DNA of 64,000 nt, taken from contig JASPKZ010004560.1 of assembly GCA_030220185.1 (NCBI GenBank), positions 572,501 through 636,500 on the forward strand, read 5' to 3'. Positions 62,360 through 64,000 of the stretch are shown one piece after another. The translations under genes and the position numbers were made by a program. Each line of letters opens with the position of its first letter. The stretch's first letter is position 1. This stretch comes from Diploptera punctata. Taxonomy: Eukaryota; Arthropoda; Insecta; Blattodea; Blaberidae. Below the pieces are notes generated by a model. The model worked only from the letters and a program-made list of their open reading frames with translations. It was not told the DNA's origin and made no database searches.

Positions 62360-63017
62360 TCATAAGTAATGTCACAAGTGATTTCCAAATTATCGATAAA
62401 TTCACGACTCACTGAATTTATCTAGAGCATTAGGAAATCAAGAGTGGCATTTGTTAGGACTATTTAATGAATAAAATTAAGCTGTTTTCTCACAAATCAT
62501 TATTTAAATATAGTTATTTTAATATATGTATATGTATATGTGTATATATATATATATATATACATTATAACGGCGGTGTTGAAAACAAATGAGAAACGTT
62601 ATGTTTCATTTGTTCATCACTGCAACCAGAGCATATTTATTGCCAAGTAGAATCGCAATATTGTATGAATGTACCCAGTGGAGAAAAAATGAAACACATC
62701 ATTACAGGTATTCAATTAATTTCTGACCTATGATGTAAATTATATTTTTCTGCAACGTTAATTTCTGGGAAATAATACGTTTAAAAAAATGGGAAAGCGC
62801 GGTTTTTTTTTATGGTATAATCTACTGCACGAATGTTTTTCTATTACATCTCGCAAGCAGAATCTGGTTACATTCGTACATTGTAAATACAATCTGGGAG
62901 ACACTTGCTTGGCTGAAGGCGATAAAATGAAAGTGTGTGACTGTGATTGGTTGTAAATACAAATTCATTGAAACGTAATTGGTCATTGACTCTCATTTGG
63001 GGCACGAGTTAAATAGT
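62360..63017 (+). mobile_element. FB element, copy 6, in tandem with copy 5
   Basis: Begins at TCATAAGTAATGTCACAAG exactly where copy 5 ends (AAATAG|TCATAAG). The foldback has a deletion on one arm, and there is a (TA)n at 62535-62560. Ends GGCACGAGTTAAATAGTC. Confidence 0.85.
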
Positions 63018-63240
63018 CAGATTAAAATGATAATGTATATCTTTAAACATTATCTTAAAATTCGCTCTTGCGAATACAACTTTCAATTTTCTGCAATCAA
63101 AACCAGGTATGTGTTATTAAAATAAAATTTGAAAGGTGTTCTCCGAAAAAAAAACAGTAAAATCGGTCCAATAAGAAGCATAATTTAATAATTCCTCTAG
63201 AGGCCATCATATTTGTTTCCTAGAAAAAAAATGGACACTT
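63018..63240 (+). repeat. CGGCG-related fragment
   Basis: AAAATTCGCTCTTGCGAATAC, TCAATTTTCTGCAATC and GTAAAATCGGTCCAATAAG resemble the 41586-41815 and 5174-5566 copies; the core end is absent. Confidence 0.45.
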
Positions 63241-63671
63241 GCGATTTAATGAACAAAGCATATGTGCCACTGAAGAATACGCAGTTAATGACTCTAAATA
63301 GGTCTGGCTTATACAAATTAACCTATCTAAGGCTCCACCAACAATTATAATATAAATTCAAAATAAAAAATTCCTACACCCAATTCTTAGTAATAAATTA
63401 TACACACGAAATAGTCCATGAAGATATATCCTGTTATCCAGGAAAATCGCTCCATAAGTTCGACTTGCTTAGAAATTTGGTTAGTTTATGGATTTCCTGC
63501 ATAACGCTCTTTATATATTTATTTTTTTACCTAAATTAAAATATATAATATTTTAAGATAATAATTATCACCAATCTCATGATTGGAGCAACATGACTCC
63601 GTCTCCTTTTCTTTAAAACATTATTTCGGGCAATCTTGAATTAATTATTGATCATTTATTTGACTATAACC
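63241..63671. other. Unassigned, no gene seen
   Basis: A+T-rich, no family match. Confidence 0.35.
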
Positions 63672-64000
63672 AACTAACTAACTAACAAATCACGGTACTA
63701 TCGAACCCGTAGGTTAATGGTCGGGCGGACATAAGCTCTCCATAAATCCCTTAATCTGAGTTAGTATTTTCCAGTCATCCCCTGTATACTCTATTTGCGT
63801 CAAATCATGGTTAATGATATTTTCGAGCTCATTCCTGGTCTACCAACTGGGCGTTCTTTTTTTCTGGTTTTCCAACAAGAATCTTCCATGTCCCTCTTTC
63901 ATTCCCTATTCGTTCCACATGTCCTGCCGATCGTAGAATACGAGACTTAACTCTTGTTATTATATCTGGTTTCCTTTAAAAATCATGTAGATCACTGTTA
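63672..64000 (-). mobile_element. LINE-A 3' end, running off the window
   Basis: AACTAACTAACTAACAAATCACGG is the reversed tail; CGAACCCGTAGGTTAATGG and CCTGCCGATCGTAGAATACG follow. The window ends inside the reversed KPDIIR coding segment, so its full length is unknown. Confidence 0.85.

Overview
The window looks like intergenic or repeat-rich DNA from an A+T-rich insect nuclear genome. I find no host protein gene, rRNA gene or intact canonical tRNA gene in 64 kb. Nearly every recognisable protein fragment is reverse transcriptase or transposase. The mix of RTE-like LINEs, tRNA-derived SINEs with short tails, and very abundant (ATT)n microsatellites is consistent with a cockroach/termite-type (Blattodea) genome. 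That placement is an impression from the repeat families and is not proven by the sequence.

To make the annotation readable I group the repeats into families by comparing copies within the window; the names are local. LINE-A is an RTE-like non-LTR retrotransposon with about 20 fragments and a 3' end of the type CCTACGGGTTCGATAGTGC followed by TTAG/TAAG repeats. Its best copy is 55932-57462 on the minus strand, whose RT frame is broken by a single in-frame stop. LINE-B has a (CTA)n tail and a C-terminal CPMC...H motif. LINE-C, LINE-D ((GAT)n or (GAA)n tail) and LINE-F are further RTE-like families. LINE-E is CR1/L2-like with a WNSLP...IR C-terminus. SINE-A, SINE-B, SINE-C and SINE-D are tRNA-derived. 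FB is a ~0.7 kb non-coding element with a ~45-bp foldback at one side. The CGGCG family carries the core CCCGGCGTGCGCTGCTACG. DNA transposons include a deleted mariner with perfect TA duplication, an hAT-like element, a Tc1/mariner-superfamily element with ~85-bp inverted repeats, and a ~1.0 kb element with ~130-bp inverted repeats.

Layout: 1-9.5 kb holds SINE-B, LINE-D and LINE-A pieces, a CGGCG/FB cluster and a SINE-A with a 15-bp target duplication. 9.5-22 kb is dominated by (ATT)n tracts abutting LINE 3' ends, with a palindromic block of four tRNA-like sequences near 14.6 kb. 22-33 kb contains a mosaic segmental duplication, a four-level nest (SINE-A in LINE-E in hAT in LINE-D), and LINE-I and LINE-K fragments. 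34-36 kb is a second four-element nest in which mariner, SINE-A and LINE-B all interrupt one LINE-A. 37-46 kb has a long LINE-D, FB, a three-unit tandem LINE end, LINE-B copies and a CGGCG copy. 46-64 kb has SINE-B/SINE-C, two inverted-repeat DNA elements, the best LINE-A copy and two head-to-tail FB copies.

No gene network or novel defence-type system is visible. The most interesting signals are structural: 3'-terminal stem-loops in LINE-D and LINE-E that keep pairing through compensatory changes, the FB foldback family, the tRNA-like palindrome, and the nests that give a relative order of transposition.
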